Program-made: the position numbers and the translations under genes
From: Phymatolithon calcareum
Lineage: Eukaryota > Rhodophyta > Florideophyceae > Hapalidiales
Assembly: GCA_977006965.1 (NCBI GenBank)
Contig: OZ345371.1
Span: 2,232,001 to 2,296,000, forward strand
DNA length: 64,000 bases
Reading direction: 5' to 3'
Part shown: one piece after another, positions 10,508 to 21,491 of the stretch
Layout: each line of letters starts with the position of its first letter
How positions within the stretch are numbered: position 1 is the first letter of the stretch
The notes under the pieces: generated by a model
What the model was told of the DNA's origin: nothing
The model's database searches: none
The model's input: only the letters and a program-made list of their open reading frames with translations

Positions 10508-11212
10508 TTAGAAGTGCCACTGAAATCTCCATGTGAATTTTCCACCGTATTTGCAGCTAGGAGGACACTTGACTCGACGCCAGCGACAAAACCAGCAGTT
10601 TTGTGTTGCGGCAGGAGAGGCTGCTAGCACAATACAAGGTGCAGGAGAGGGACAAGGCGAGCGCGCGGGGATTGGGGACATGGAAGGGCACAATCCGTTC
10701 CCACGACAAGCTCTCTTGGGAATGGCTGTATTGCACGGAGGAGGGGAAGGACAAAAAGTTAAGTGATCAGGCTCACTCTCCATCTCTGGAAGAAAGAGAA
10801 GCCCCCTTGATGTGATAGACCTTTTCACAACAGCAACAAACACCAGTGCTTGCAGGGTCACACGCCGAGTGCGACGCGCCCTTCTGATTTGATGACGTGT
10901 TCTCCTACATTGGAAAAAGCAGCGACGATGCAAAAAGTAGAGATGCCAATTGGAAGGTCGGTTGCGGCACGCGCGAGCCTCCAGAGCCCGTGAAAGGACA
11001 AGTTCGTAGCAGAAATCACTGCATTTTCCGCCGCTATAGACGGAGCAGGCGTAGAAGTCCTTTTCTTTGTTGTAGCAAACGTTCTTGTCGCCGAGATTAA
11101 TCGTTCGACGGGACACACAGCGTGTTGGAATGTCCGCCGTTTCCACTGAGTTTCCCAGAACGGGTTGCAGAATGCAAAAGATGGCAAGGAAAGCGATTAT
11201 GCGAAAATGCAT
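10508..11212 (-). CDS. Secreted cysteine-rich protein, copy 1
   Basis: A 234-residue protein with a clear signal peptide: hydrophobic residues 5-19 and a likely cut after LG at 19-20. The mature part has about 18 cysteines, eight in the first ~90 residues (a compact disulfide-rich domain) and ten in the last ~70, which are Pro/Ser-rich. Between them is a very basic stretch (HQIRRARRTRR) that could be a processing site or, alternatively, the edge of an unrecognised intron. No family recognised. The frame is open in all three units (29113-29778, 47089-47793), unlike most transposon frames around it, which supports a real gene. A secreted effector or surface protein is possible, but this is inference from the signal peptide and cysteines. 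Confidence 0.6.
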   Translation of the reverse strand: MHFRIIAFLAIFCILQPVLGNSVETADIPTRCVSRRTINLGDKNVCYNKEKDFYACSVYSGGKCSDFCYELVLSRALEARACRNRPSNWHLYFLHRRCFFQCRRTRHQIRRARRTRRVTLQALVFVAVVKRSITSRGLLFLPEMESEPDHLTFCPSPPPCNTAIPKRACRGNGLCPSMSPIPARSPCPSPAPCIVLAASPAATQNCWFCRWRRVKCPPSCKYGGKFTWRFQWHF

Positions 11213-11283
11213 TTTGGGCAGTGGTGCCGTTCTCTTGCTGCTGGCGAAATGTCACCCCAGAATGAGAAGATCTTCCCATTCTT

Positions 11284-11375
11284 AAAGGATTGGATTGGAT
11301 TGGATTTCTGTTTAATTGAAGCTCCCTTTGTCAATTATCATCCATTCTCCGTTTTTCACGGGGCACTACAATTAT
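11284..11375 (-). mobile_element. LINE-J-like 3' tail fragment with ATTGG-repeat tail
   Basis: Reverse complement matches the LINE-J 3' end (GATAATTGACAAAGGGAGCTTCAAT...AACAGAAATCC) but carries a (CCAAT)n tail rather than (CATC)n. It lies just upstream of the secreted-protein gene start. Shared by all units (29850-29942, 47865-47957). Confidence 0.7.
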
Positions 11376-12680
11376 CAAGCAGCCCTAAAACTATTCATGA
11401 GTTTCATAGAAAAAGTATCCTGAAACCGGAAAATGGGTTTGTCTCGGCTTTCGTTCACATCTGTGTACCTTAACTTGTTGCTGAACCTAAATCCAAATTT
11501 ATGAACTCGCTGTGCAACCGTTTGCACAGCCAGGTCATGATCTGTGATCTAGACACGGCTTCTTCATGACGCAGCTGAGCTCCTGGAAGCACAGGAATGA
11601 TTTACATCGCTGTCGATTTTAAGTGCCGTGCATCGCAATGCAGCTGATTAATTGAAAGGCACACGCTGCGTCCCAACTGAAGGAAATCTAATACTGTATG
11701 ATACCCACTGGGCGCTTCATAAGCGCACAACGGTTGGGACAGTACAGTACTGTAAACATAAAAGGCTGGAGTAATACAGTCAATCCTCGATAAATGGATG
11801 TCCATTGTGGAGGCCTCCGATATCCAGATATCGGGAATATTCTCAACGTGAGTTTCATAATAGCTCTCGTTTCACACGTGTATTTATATTCGGTGGCTCA
11901 AAACGGACGCGAGGCGACTTGTCTGCTTCATCCTAAACCGGTGGCATATTCGGCACTCACAGCTGTGCACCTGACACGGTACTGAACTTTTGGTCGTCAT
12001 GGTTATGTCGACCATCTCCCTCAACTCGGTTAGTAACAGAGTTGAGGGAGATGGTCGACATATGCCAATGACCGGTGTTCGACACCGGTAGATACAGTAC
12101 CACTACTTTACAGGAGTGCAGAATATGCACCGTGGCATGAATCAAAATTATTAGAAAATGTAATGCATGCACTGTGGCTCTACACATTGAGGATATTCAG
12201 ATATCGAATATTCCAACATCCTTAAAATGTCAATAAATTTTGGCCGATACCGTATCCGTCACAGCCTCCTGTATTCTGAAAACCGAGGATTTTCTAAATT
12301 CGGAGATCCAGTTATCAGAGATTGACTGTATCAACAAGTTCACGAGCCACTGGACTAAGTCTTTCTCTCGTCCCGATCCACGAAACTAACGAAAATTCAT
12401 CCTGGGATTATACCACATGTTGTTATTTGTGATCATTCTCACAGCCACGTACGGGATACCTCGTCATAATAAGAGCGAGATATTCAAACAGCGTTCATTA
12501 TCGCGCTACTTGCATCCACGTAATGCACTGATCTGGGTAACCTATGTCCAGATTTGGTGCAACACTGTCTCGATACAAGACAACAAAAGGAATGTCCAAT
12601 TAGGATTGTTCTTCTAGGGGGTGACCTGTGTACTGTAATCCCGTCCTCGTCTTGCAGAACTGCAGGGGGCATCGTTGGAA
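11376..12680. other. Noncoding stretch with strong hairpins
   Basis: No convincing gene. It contains several short palindromic patches built on TACTGTA/ACAGTAC words, the large hairpin at 12004-12062 and a second hairpin at 12071-12089. A 66-residue plus frame (12417-12617) is retained in all units, but so is its DNA, so coding is not shown. Confidence 0.45.
12004..12062. repeat. Perfect 24-bp-stem hairpin, unit 1
   Basis: Arms 12004-12027 and 12039-12062 are exact reverse complements around an 11-nt loop (GGTTAGTAACA). The hairpin is unchanged in units 2 and 3. A second smaller hairpin, ACCGGTGT-TCG-ACACCGGT, follows at 12071-12089. Role unknown; it could be the core of an old foldback element or a structured transcript. 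Confidence 0.9.
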
Positions 12681-12795
12681 TAGTAATTAAAGGGTTGGAT
12701 TGGAATTAAAATTGAAGCTCACTTTGTCAATTATCATTGCACCTGAGACACTTTTCGTTGCGTTACAATCCTTCGCTGACGTTCTCATTTAAGTA
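12681..12795 (-). mobile_element. LINE-J-like 3' tail fragment
   Basis: Reverse complement matches the LINE-J 3' UTR (GCAACGAAAAGTGTCTCAGGTGCAATGATAATTGAC), ending in a TTCCAATCCAAC-type tail. In unit 2 the corresponding copy borders the pogo insertion site. Confidence 0.7.
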
Positions 12796-14140
12796 CTGTA
12801 CAGTGGGTGTGGCTAATGATGGGATGTGCGGCTAATCGTGGGAAATGGAATTTGTATCATAAAAGTAATATGGATTCTTAATTTGAGAGTTTTAGTACTT
12901 CAAAAACCTTTTATTTTCGGCCTTCTATTGAGAATTGTGCCAAAACGTTTGACACCTCATTGCTGAAAATGGATCCAGCGCATTGTACGTGAATTATTCT
13001 ACCGCCATGTTCGAAAATGGGCGGGAGCTGTGATCCTCTTCATCACGACACCTCCTCCACTCTAGTGCACTCCAATAGTGCAATCTCCACATAACCAGAG
13101 GCGCAGAAAAACTAGATTCGTGCACAGCGCATCGCTCGATGTACGGTTGTAGGATGCACCAGTCGTTTCGTGTTTGTTACATAAAAAGTGTAAAATAATA
13201 GCACCTCAAACTTTTTGGATGTCAGAATGTGTGCAATGCTGTAGTAGCTATGCCTATCAAATATATTTTGCATTTGACGGAAAATGGATATTTTTTCTTT
13301 GAAATTACTGAAAAAATCCCATAATTACCCGCACATGCTGTAGTTGTTTTCAGACATTTTCTTTGGACAGTATCAGCAGTATCAACCAGTAAGTACTGTA
13401 AAGGGAGCATCTTTGGATTCGGTTAGTCCTCTATTTCTTGTTGGCAGTACGGTACAGTAAATTGATTGATGCATTGGCAATCACTATTTTCAATGACACT
13501 GCAGACATTGTTCTTGATTTACGACAGATGGAAAACCAAATGGTGTTTTCTTGCACATGAAGAAGCACATGAAAAACAGGGCATTGGATCACGTCACAAG
13601 AGCACGGCCCTTCTTAGGACACTATGATGCATCGCGGCTGAGGAAAGCAATTGACATAATTCAGAGCAAACAGTTACAGTACAGTAGCTTTTGCAAAACG
13701 GCATACGGATTTGCTGCTTGATTTACTACGACAGGAGGTCGAGCACTGTTGTGTAACAAATCTACATGTTGGAGTCTTCAATTGGACTAGAATTTCAATC
13801 TACAAGTAGTCCATCTTCTGAAATCGAATTTTGGCCTTGCTCTGCCAAAGCAAAACTCAGTTTAGCTTCTCATTTTCAGATTGTGCAGTTTCTCGTGCAC
13901 ATACTTATTCCATTACCCTTTTCTGTGTGCTCGTATTTTTCTTCCTTCTTCACCAGATGGGCAGGAACGAAAAATCTAGCGGTTCTCAAACTACTGTAAA
14001 AATATTAAACTCAGGCTCCGAAGGATGAACAATCTAGCTGTACTCCTCAAATGTTTCCTGATGCCTCCACATGTCATCTCCGCTCTCCCGCACGGCAATG
14101 GTCACCGGTACTGTAGCCGCGGATACGTGTTTGAGTACAC
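12796..14140. other. Noncoding stretch, nothing recognised
   Basis: Colinear in units 2 (33978-35322) and 3 (50238-51590). Many TACTGTA/ACAGTA words. Short frames such as 13222-13410 (minus) are retained, but so is all surrounding DNA. No domain or splice structure I can defend. Confidence 0.4.
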
Positions 14141-15303
14141 CTATAGCCCGCCCTTCCCGTATTTAGCGTTGAGGAAAATACCCGTTTCCCCATTAAGAGC
14201 TATGTTTCGGTTATTCTCAATCAGTGCGGTCATCAGCAGCTTAGCTAGTTCATGCTCGTCGTGCGCAACCGTGTGCAAATTGGCACGTTTCAATGCCACA
14301 GAAGTGAGAATCAGCACTCTCACAAACGCGAATTTGATCGCGAACGCCCCAAGCCAGAGCGGGCTTACTAATGTCCACGCCACATCTCGTTTACGGAGCA
14401 CTTTATGCCGCTCAACTCTCGCTGCATACATCGCGTCGATAGCGTCCTTCATCCCTGCGAACGGTGTGATGAATATCGCGTCGAGTCATTCCTGGCTTCG
14501 AACGTCCACACCGCGCACCAATCGCCCCTGTATTGGCTCCACATCCATTGCCGGCCATGCAGTGCCTTCCTCGAAAATGTAGGTCTCGTTCTTGTGCTCA
14601 ACTAACCCGCGACACGTCTCGAAATCCGGTTGAGTTGAGTTCGGACGGATTGTACATATCAGTGTGGCCTTTGGCCAGACGTACTCGGCGATAACGTTGC
14701 CCTTGAATTCTCCATAGTTTACAGTTCGTCTCCGATTCTCGCACGGTTCGCCAGTGGTTAGGTTTCGCCAAGCTAATTGTGCACCAAACTCCACCACAGT
14801 GCCGGTCAGAAGCTTGCAATCGGTGACGCAGGTGCTCCAGTTATCACCCCGTAGTTCTCCGTAGTAGATAACACTGCCTTCATTTGTGCTTGCGATGCCT
14901 GGCATCCGGAGCGCAAGAGGACCGCCTTTTCGAAGGACTCCTTTGTCGTATCTTGAGATGTTTCCGTGCGCCAGAACTCTGTCATCGGCGGTGAACAATA
15001 CCACGCGATTTTCGCCTTCGATTGCCATATTCGTCATGAGAACAAGACCTAGTCCCAGAAGCATGCAGAGAGCAGCACGAATGCACGGAAGCGGTTGGTA
15101 CTGCATAATCCTCAGCCAAGGATCGGAGGGCAAGCGATAAAGAGGCGGTGCGGCTCACCGTCGCGAATGGTAGAGCCGTTGAGACGACCCATAATGTCAC
15201 CGGTGAAGTAAAACAAGAAAGAGATGAGAGCGACAACAAAAATAATAAAATTGAGGGCGTTGACCAAATAGGACGGCACCATCACCTCGAGGGCCTTGAG
15301 CAT
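14141..15303 (-). pseudogene. Three-helix membrane glycoprotein, unit 1 copy, inactivated
   Basis: Colinear with the intact 387-residue frames at 35323-36486 and 51591-52754, but with three visible lesions. AGA to TGA ends the frame after residue 63 (near 15112). One base is missing from an A run near 15060. A Trp codon becomes TGA at 14486-14488. The N-terminal helix, the sequon-rich extracellular region and the C-terminal helix can still be followed across frames. It is either a dead paralogue or, less likely, needs RNA-level repair. Confidence 0.8.
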
Positions 15304-15375
15304 AATGTGGAGGAGAGCGATAATCGTTGTGAGCTAATAGCGCACACTTTACTAGAAACGGCAGGAGCGCATATT

Positions 15376-15639
15376 TCACAGACATTGGCGTTCGACCGCT
15401 GTGGTCATGGTCGCGCAAGGAATAAGGCGATTGAAGGGTGCATCAGGGGATATAATGCCATCGGGACACACGAATCTTCCCGAGTTTGCGTCCAACTCAT
15501 GTTTTGTATCCACGAATGAAAAATTAGCTTCGATCGAACGTCCTATCCAAGTTGCTCTTTCAAGAGCTAGTTTCAAGAGCACCATTTTATTGTGCGCATC
15601 AGTCTGCAGCAATCTGGTAGAGAAAATAGAGCCGTACAT
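15376..15639 (-). CDS. Small conserved hypothetical frame upstream of the membrane gene
   Basis: An 87-residue frame also present at 36559-36822 and, with changes and a shorter start, at 52827-53033. It ends ~70 bp before the membrane-protein ATG on the same strand. The sequence (LALERATWIGRSIEANFSFVDTKHELD) looks protein-like. It could be a separate short gene or a 5' exon of the membrane gene joined by an intron; I cannot choose between them. Confidence 0.35.
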   Translation of the reverse strand: MYGSIFSTRLLQTDAHNKMVLLKLALERATWIGRSIEANFSFVDTKHELDANSGRFVCPDGIISPDAPFNRLIPCATMTTAVERQCL

Positions 15640-15651
15640 GTACGGCTCTAT
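15626..15651. repeat. Perfect 26-bp palindrome
   Basis: ATAGAGCCGTACA and its exact reverse complement abut with no spacer. Present at 36809-36834 in unit 2. Unit 3 lacks about 20 bp here and so has lost one arm. Confidence 0.9.
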
Positions 15652-15772
15652 ACTGCAGTAAATTTACGGGGCCTTCTCGAAGTAATTTCGATCCAGTGCT
15701 GCGCGCTATTCTTTGTAGCGTATGAAATTTCAACACGATTTGAAATTACGCGTTGAGAACATACACCTTCAG

Positions 15773-18146
15773 TACACCTTCAGACCTGCCAGCCATTTCG
15801 TTGATTGGGAACCCGGGCGCTGGAAAAAGAAGTCTACTCCCCGCTTCATAAACATTCTGATCCTCTTGCTAAAGCCCGGGCTGCAGAATACTACACGAAG
15901 CACATACCAGCATTAATCGAAAGATTGGGAACAGTCTCCACTCAGCACGAGCTTGAGTCACTGTACGAGAAAGCTTGCAAGGCCCTCAAATCCCCTTGGC
16001 TTGCAGGAAGAAAACCGCGAGGAGGAAGATTCACAAGGTACTGGGACCTCGATCTAGACAGACTGGCTTATAAAAGATCCCGCTTATTCCGGCATGCCAA
16101 ACTCACGAACGATCCCGGCGACTGGCAAGAGTACCGAAAAGTACATAAGACCATCAGGAGCAAAGTAACATCGAAAAAACGCAAATGTTTTCAAGAGTTC
16201 GTGCAAGACATGTCAAACTCCCCTGCCGACAAGGCCACTGCAATGCTGAGTAAAATCTCGAAACGTAAACAAGGTACGTTCTTGAAAAACTCAGCAATGG
16301 GCATCCAATTGGAACGGGAAGAATTTCTTGCTTACGCTCATACTATCTCATTCACACTCGAAGACCATGAGATGGAGAAACTAGCTTTTGACGTCACCCC
16401 AGAACTAGAGGATGAAATTGCAGCGGCCATTCATCGGGCCCCAAAACGAAAAGCCGCCGGAGCAGATGGAATTTTCTCTGAAATGTTCCAAGCCTCGCCC
16501 GAGCTATCTGCGAAACTTATCATATCCCTCTGGAGGGCGTGTGGTCGCGTGAAAGAAACCCCCAGCCTCTGGAACTTGATCAAGCTTCTCCCGTTCTACA
16601 AGAAAGGCGACCCAAGAGACCCCGCAAACTACAGACCGATAGCCCTTCTATCGCATACAAGGAAAATCATAGAGAGCGCACTGGATAAAATCCTGAGAAA
16701 ACACTACGGCTTCAATAAGATCAAAACTGGCTTCAGGAAGGGCTCTGGATGCCCGGATGCCGTATTGCACAACATTGCGGCAATCAAAAATGGTCACAGG
16801 AACATTGCCGTTCTCGACCTTTCGAAGGCTTTCGACACCATGCCAAGACACTTTCTATCTCGACTACTCAAGAAGAGGCTTCCTGCAACACTGGTCTCAT
16901 GGGTTATTTTTTTAGTAGTATTTATTAAACGCTCTCAGTAACACTCTTTAGACTGTAAGGGAGATGCGTTTCAGTTGCTACAGCCGTCTCATGGGTTATG
17001 TACTTTCTCCAACCTAGCATGATCTATACTCCTACGGACGACCGAAATAATCAGTTTGTAATCAACAAAGGGGTCCCGCAAGGATCACCACTATCACCGG
17101 CGCTATATAATATCTTCATGGACGTTCTTGCTGAGAGCTTGTCAAGAATTCCGTTTCATTATTCTAAAAGCCCGGCCACGTTTCTCGCGGACGACGTCAT
17201 ACTTCGCGCTTTTTCCCCAATAGGGCTTCAATTGCTCCTGGACATCGCCTCGGACTGGGCCGCCTCTACCGAGATGGTCTGGAATACAAATGTCGGGAAG
17301 AGTTGCGTCATAACGCCCAATGGTGCAAACGAAAGCTTCAAATTCGTTCTTGCAAGAAAAGAAATCGAGACTGTGTCCGAAACTACATACCTGGGCATCT
17401 CCATATCTTCGAACGGCGTCACAGAAACCTCTACGCTTTCCAGAATAGATGCTGCACAGAATCGACTGATGGTTCTAGGAAATATCGGACTCCACGGGAA
17501 AGGGTTCGCACCCTCGACATGCTTAAGATTATATAAGGCGCTCGTCCGTCCAATGACAGAGAATCTTCTCCCGTTCGCAGATCTGACGCGTAACATCCTT
17601 CGCGCACAGGACGCCCTAGAGAGTAAACTGTTCTCTAGAATGTTCGGAACCTGGTGCAAGAATATGCAGGCCCGCTTTCGAGGAATATGCCGCCTGGAAT
17701 ACTACGCCAAGCGCATTTGAGCTCCAAGTTCATAACAGCACAGAAATTTCGAAGAAAACAGGCACTTGAGCTTCCCAAGGGCACAACACGACTGGCAATA
17801 TTGAACGCGACAAACGATATGCTTCACAAAGCTCTTCTCTGTACCTCTACAGAGGAATTTGCACGCACCCTAGACGCTACGAGAAGCGTAAACGCAAAAC
17901 GCTAAAGAACGCAAAAGAAGAATGGGAAGCATGTCTCCCTTCGAAAGCCAAAGGACGGGAGGGCCGGCGCCCTCCTCAGCCCATCAAGAACGAATTACCA
18001 CAATGGCAGTTGATACCGTCCAAAGAAAATGTCCGAAATCAAAATGAAAACGTAAGCGAAGGATTGTAGCGCAACGAAAAGTCTCTCAGGTACAATGATA
18101 ATTGACTAAGGGAGCTTCAATAAAACAGAAATCCATCCATCCATCC
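15773..18146 (+). mobile_element. LINE-J copy 1, 5'-truncated, at the unit 1/2 junction
   Basis: Encodes a non-LTR RT starting in the endonuclease-RT linker (GRFTRYWDLDLDRLAYKRS). RT motifs follow: ADGIFSEMF; LLPFYKKGDPRDPANYRPIA; motif A LDLSKAFDTM; motif B GVPQGSPLSPALYNIF; motif C FLADDVI with both Asp residues. The 3' end is TTCAATAAAACAGAAATCC with a CATC repeat tail ending at 18146. The endonuclease is absent. A 78-bp LINE piece splits the RT at 16908, and a short deletion near 17698 (relative to copy 2) shifts the frame of the C-terminal part, so the copy is dead. It abuts unit 1 on the left and unit 2 on the right with no TSD. Confidence 0.9.
16908..16985 (-). mobile_element. 78-bp LINE-F-like tail fragment inside LINE-J
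   Basis: Bounded by the 14-bp TSD GTCTCATGGGTTAT (16894-16907 and 16986-16999). Starts with a T run and matches the LINE-F 3' end (TTTATTAAACGC...GTAAGGGAGATGCGTTTCAG). Absent from LINE-J copy 2, where the RT frame is continuous at this point. Confidence 0.9.
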
Positions 18147-19897
18147 TTGCAATCATTGACAATTGAGCTCCACCAAAACTTCTCTTTCAAAGCGCTGCTT
18201 GCTGAGTCGAATCCTCTGTGTCCACCAGCACCGCAATGTGTTACAGTAAGAAGTTTAAGCTGGAGTTATATTGATTCATCTGGGATCCAAACTTGTTTGC
18301 TTAGATTGAACAGATCCCCTTCCTTCTTTGCCGCTTTTGCCGGCCTTGGTTTTTCATATTTTTTCTGTTCCGCGATGATCATTTGTGTTGTTGGCCATAC
18401 AAAATATCCGCTGAAAGGTGATTCCACTATGTCGTTTTCCATCGATGTTTCAGAAAACCTGCGGCTCATGATTCTAGCAATAGACCCTTCAAGGTATTGT
18501 TTTTCTTCGATAAGATCATTAGCTTACACAACACCTTCATATCGATCACATGCTGCTTCGAGGACGCATTTTGTGACCAGTCCCAGTGCTTCGAGTATTG
18601 GTCGTCCAAGTAGAGGCTCCTTAACCTCTTGATTTGCAACCTGCCGCTCCAATTCTCGTATTGTAACCTTTTTTGCATCACGGATGAAGAGTTCTGTCGT
18701 AACCTTCACCTCCTTATTGCCGGAGATATAGATAGGTTCCTTCTCTGAATTGGTTGCTGCTGCCAATCAATATTTGCGTTCATTTTGGAACTTCTTTGTT
18801 TCAATTCGGGCTCCGGTTGCCGGCCTTAAATTCTTCTGTTCCGCGAATATCATTTGTGTTGATTGCCACACAAATCTTCTCTGACCTTCACCTCCTTATT
18901 GCCAGAGATATAGATAGGTTCCTTCTCTGAATTGGTTGCTGCTGCCAATCCATATTTTGAGTTCGTTTTGGAACGCCTTTGTTTCAATTCAGGCTCCGGT
19001 TGCCCGCCTTGATTTTTCATCTTCCTCGCAGCAATCGCAGTCGCTCAGGCAGTAAACTCCAATATCCTTGCCTGCACTTGCTAAATGTGCATTGGCAGTC
19101 GAAGACTGTGTTAAGCCTTCTCTATGATTTCCGGGTATACCTGTTCATCTTCATTCTTCTGCACCAAACCTTCAATAAAGTTTTGAATATCGTTCCATGT
19201 CAGAGCTCCAGCCGTTTTAGCTCTAAAGAACATAAACTGGAAAAGGCTCCTGTCGATTGAAACCTTGTAACATGCCACCGTCATCGGCGGGACTTCCTTC
19301 TTCTTCTCGTTGACCTCATCTTCGTACCGTTTCCTCTCCTTCAAAAACCTTGTCACAACTCATGGGTCGAGACTCTGTAAAATCGGGTGGTTCACGGCTT
19401 GGAATAGCCTAGCGGTTGGTTGCCGATCGGTAGGTTGCGCCGACGAATCACATCCACTTTCCATGGTTCGATGGTCATCCATTTCCAAATCAAACTTGAA
19501 CAATCTTTGTCTTAACACTCAGACATTCTCCTACGGGAAAGAAATTTCTGTAATCACTGGGAGTGAAAAGATAAGGGTTGGGGTTTATCTTGAAAAGGGA
19601 TGATGTCTCTGTGATGCGATGCCTCCATCTAAGATGCGATCAGAATCGCCGCTTAAATAGGGCGGGAGCGAGAAATTGCACACCCTGCAAAAAGGGGGGG
19701 CACTAACCGACGCTAGACTAATATTACGTTGAGCTTTAGTCGGCGTCTGCGATAAATCCGTTGGTTCCTCTTGGAAGAGTCGTTCACGATACTGTGTTGT
19801 CAGTGTCTGTGGATAGAGAAGAAGGAGCCGTTATAGAGCTCCTAGGTCGATGGCGATAATGTCGTTCATTACACCCCTGCAACATTGCGTGTCTACA
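18147..19897 (-). pseudogene. Gypsy remnant, unit 2 (pol fragment, gag-like fragment, one LTR)
   Basis: Same order as 3550-5281: integrase zinc-finger start and protease-like frames (18266-18770), gag-like frame (19111-19356, now with a stop upstream) and LTR 19549-19897. The integrase core and other LTR are missing because the unit begins inside pol. It keeps 24 bp (near 18163-18187) deleted from unit 1. Confidence 0.8.
19549..19897 (-). repeat. Gypsy LTR, unit 2
   Basis: 349 bp, TGTAATCACTGGG to GTGTCTACA, matching 4928-5281. Confidence 0.85.
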
Positions 19898-20925
19898 TAC
19901 CGCAGATAACTAGCTCCTTTGATTCTTCCTCGTGCTTCATTCATGGCTTCATATGCTTGAGGCAGCTTCCGTCGAGAGTAAACGAGGGTGAGAAACCTTT
20001 CATTTTTTTCTTGCCTCATTTGACAGCGTTTCCTATGAAGACACTCTCGGTCTGGGGCACAACTTCTGGCACTTTTTATTGCTCGCTACACTCCTGTTCG
20101 CATTTCGGGCTGTTGCTTCACCTAAAACACTGTGATCTCTCGATCTAAAAGGTGAGCTCTGGAGTGGGAAAAGAGAGATCCCGGAGGTCTTGTCCTCGGC
20201 TGCACAACTAATGGCACTGCAGCAAACATTGACTCGAATCCGTGCACATCTGCTACATATCCTCGCCTCAATCAGCAAGAGAGTTGCTCGCGATAACTCT
20301 GATCATCTACCGTTCACCACGTACCATCCAGAGACTTCACATAGCGACAAGCTCAATATGAGGCAAGACAAATACCCTTTTAGGTGTGATTTTCTCTGTG
20401 AGACAAGAGCCATCTCCTGAAGCCAATAACGGAATTGATATCCCTGTTATCCATGCAGCAGAACTCCGAAGGATTTTCTAATCTCCATAATAAAACCGAC
20501 ATAGTAACCCGGGAGAAATCACAACCGCTTAGCCGGAAAGGAAAATCTAGAACCCCTTCTCACACAACTGTCGAGAGCATATGTCTCATTTAGGTCCTTT
20601 CCCATGCCCCAGCTCCTGTAATTTGCGCACTTCTCCCTTACTTGTACTTCTAGTGTCTATTGTACGACATATTTTCCTCAATTGAAGACACCATATTTCT
20701 CAGGTAATTAGTGATTGGTTGGGGAGAAGAGAGAGGCTTGATTCGGACATTCGGGTGCTTTTTGTAACTTCGATTCTGTACTCAAAAATTGCAAAGATCG
20801 CTGATACTGTCTCTGGGCGAAATAGACAGTGTTGGTCGCAGTGTCTATGTCTGGTGGGACAGCTGCCCCTTCTGGTGCATACGCGAACAGCCGGGCACAG
20901 GCTGGTCGGTCGGCTCTAATTTGCT
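19898..20925. other. Noncoding stretch of unit 2
   Basis: Copy of 5282-6312; no gene seen. Confidence 0.4.
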
Positions 20926-21213
20926 ATCTCTTTCTTTCTTTCTTTAATGCAGAATGCGTTAATTAACGCCAGAACTAAGTTCTCATTGTTCAAATATTGG
21001 AGTATCTCTACGGGTCTCTCCCTGCACAGATTTTCTACCGTTTTGTCTCGCACTCTTCCGATGAATTTTCGTCGGGAGGCAATCCTCCCAGAACAGTGTA
21101 GGATGAGGTGCTCCACTGTTTCCTTGACGCGATACGGGCACAACTTGCATACTGGGTCGTAGAGAAGCCGTTCATTCTCGCTGTGTCCATGGTGAAAACT
21201 TTCCACAATAGGG

Positions 21214-21403
21214 GTTATATGTTGATTTATTTTAAAAGCTCCCAAAACCTCAATTTGATTAACAGGTCAGCTTCTCGCTGTCTTCCACATTCATCTCTCT
21301 ACAATCCTCCTAATATCTCCTTAATCCGATTTTCTCTCCCTGTGAGGGCTCGAGTGAGTCGTTCGCATTCATATTCTGTTTCTTGGTCCATCTTCCTGCA
21401 CCT
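21214..21403 (-). mobile_element. LINE-E fragment in LINE-R, unit 2
   Basis: Orthologue of 6601-6790. The right TSD copy has one change (TTCTACAATAGGG). Confidence 0.85.
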
Positions 21404-21491
21404 TTCTACAATAGGGCTGCAGTTCACTATAAGCTGGTGCAGTACCACCTCTTTCTTTCTTTCTTTATTGCAGATGACGTCAATTTTTAAG

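Larger units (their letters stand above)
3550..15772 (+). repeat. Segmental duplication unit 1
   Basis: First of three direct copies. It is colinear with 18147-36955 and 39245-53727 after later insertions are removed. The left edge is where similarity with units 2 and 3 begins (TTGCAATCATTG at 3550, preceded here by native gypsy sequence). The right edge is ...AACATACACCTTCAG at 15772, followed by LINE-J. At ~12.2 kb it is the shortest copy because it has the fewest late insertions. Confidence 0.85.

Noticed and set aside
10533-10766. Plus-strand frames opposite the secreted-protein gene
   Set aside because: Shadows of the minus-strand frame; no signal peptide and length not kept across units.
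12417-12617. 66-residue plus frame kept in all units
   Set aside because: The DNA itself is nearly identical in all units, so an open frame of this length is not evidence of coding; no domain.
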